From the NCBI GenBank assembly GCA_951802425.1, contig OX637797.1, forward strand, positions 682,001 to 746,000: a stretch of 64,000 bases of DNA, written 5' to 3'. The position numbers were made by a program, and so were the translations under genes. Source of the stretch: Clavaria fumosa (Eukaryota; Basidiomycota; Agaricomycetes; Agaricales; Clavariaceae). Shown in pieces: positions 63,959-64,000 of this stretch. The notes under the pieces are model-generated. The model searched no databases and was not told the origin of the DNA. It worked only from the letters and a program-made list of their open reading frames with translations. Position 1 is the first letter of the stretch, and each line of letters begins with the position of its first letter.

Positions 63959-64000
63959 CTGCGGACCGCTTAGCAGGCAGAAATGAGGAAGCGAGGGGTC
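63959..64000 (-). other. Start of an upstream UTP20 intron
   Basis: On the minus strand TGCTAAGC followed shortly by CCGCAG fits a branch site and acceptor. In-frame TAA occurs here, so this stretch is not coding. Confidence 0.6.

Overview
This window looks like nuclear DNA of a basidiomycete fungus, probably an agaricomycete. Host genes have many short introns (47-69 nt, GTRAGT-type donors). One end carries most of a UTP20 gene. Two fungal-type NB-ARC/TPR (NLR) genes are present, and much of the rest is Ty3/gypsy LTR retrotransposons, three of them chromodomain-bearing.

Layout. (1) 1-16130 is a three-level retrotransposon nest. A decayed chromovirus (E0) is split in its integrase by element E1 (1943-14589; 325-bp LTRs; target duplication CAATC). 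E1 is split in an ORF upstream of gag by element E2 (2573-8183, minus strand; 290-bp LTRs; target duplication GAGAC). E1 and E2 both carry the signature of Tf1-type self-primed reverse transcription. (2) 16131-18607 holds unassigned AT-rich sequence, a 31-bp minisatellite and a 3'-end relic of element family E3. (3) 18608-36974 and 42961-53833 are two direct copies of one segment: a short hypothetical reading frame, an NLR gene on the minus strand, a truncated tRNA-like sequence in the divergent promoter, and a plus-strand gene of unknown function (gene X). The left copy was later hit by a full-length 8.95-kb gypsy element (E3, 19234-28183, target duplication CACCA). The right copy preserves the empty site. 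(4) 36975-39967 is unassigned, and 39968-42937 is a non-autonomous element with 27-bp terminal inverted repeats, subterminal GTCTTA/TAAGAC motifs, a long GCC/GCT triplet array and a near-perfect 100-bp palindrome. (5) 54142-55359 is a small minus-strand gene with an N-terminal CxxC motif and a C-terminal membrane segment. 56112 to the window edge is UTP20, missing only its N-terminal exon(s).

How it fits together. The right-hand NLR/gene X copy sits beside ordinary host genes and has a natural gene X stop, so it is probably the parental locus. The left copy has a truncated gene X. The two NLR genes share three introns at identical positions and are open from start to stop. They have 28 and 38 near-identical 42-residue TPR units, and the larger one contains a perfect-looking three-fold expansion of a 378-bp block. 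Decay of the retroelements is dominated by CGA-to-TGA and other CpG transitions, which suggests methylation-linked silencing.

The strongest candidates for something undescribed are the 705-codon ORF carried by E3 downstream of pol, the gag-pol frames interrupted only by UGA codons, and the TPR-expanding NLR pair. Gene names and families are recognised from motifs read by eye. No database search was possible.
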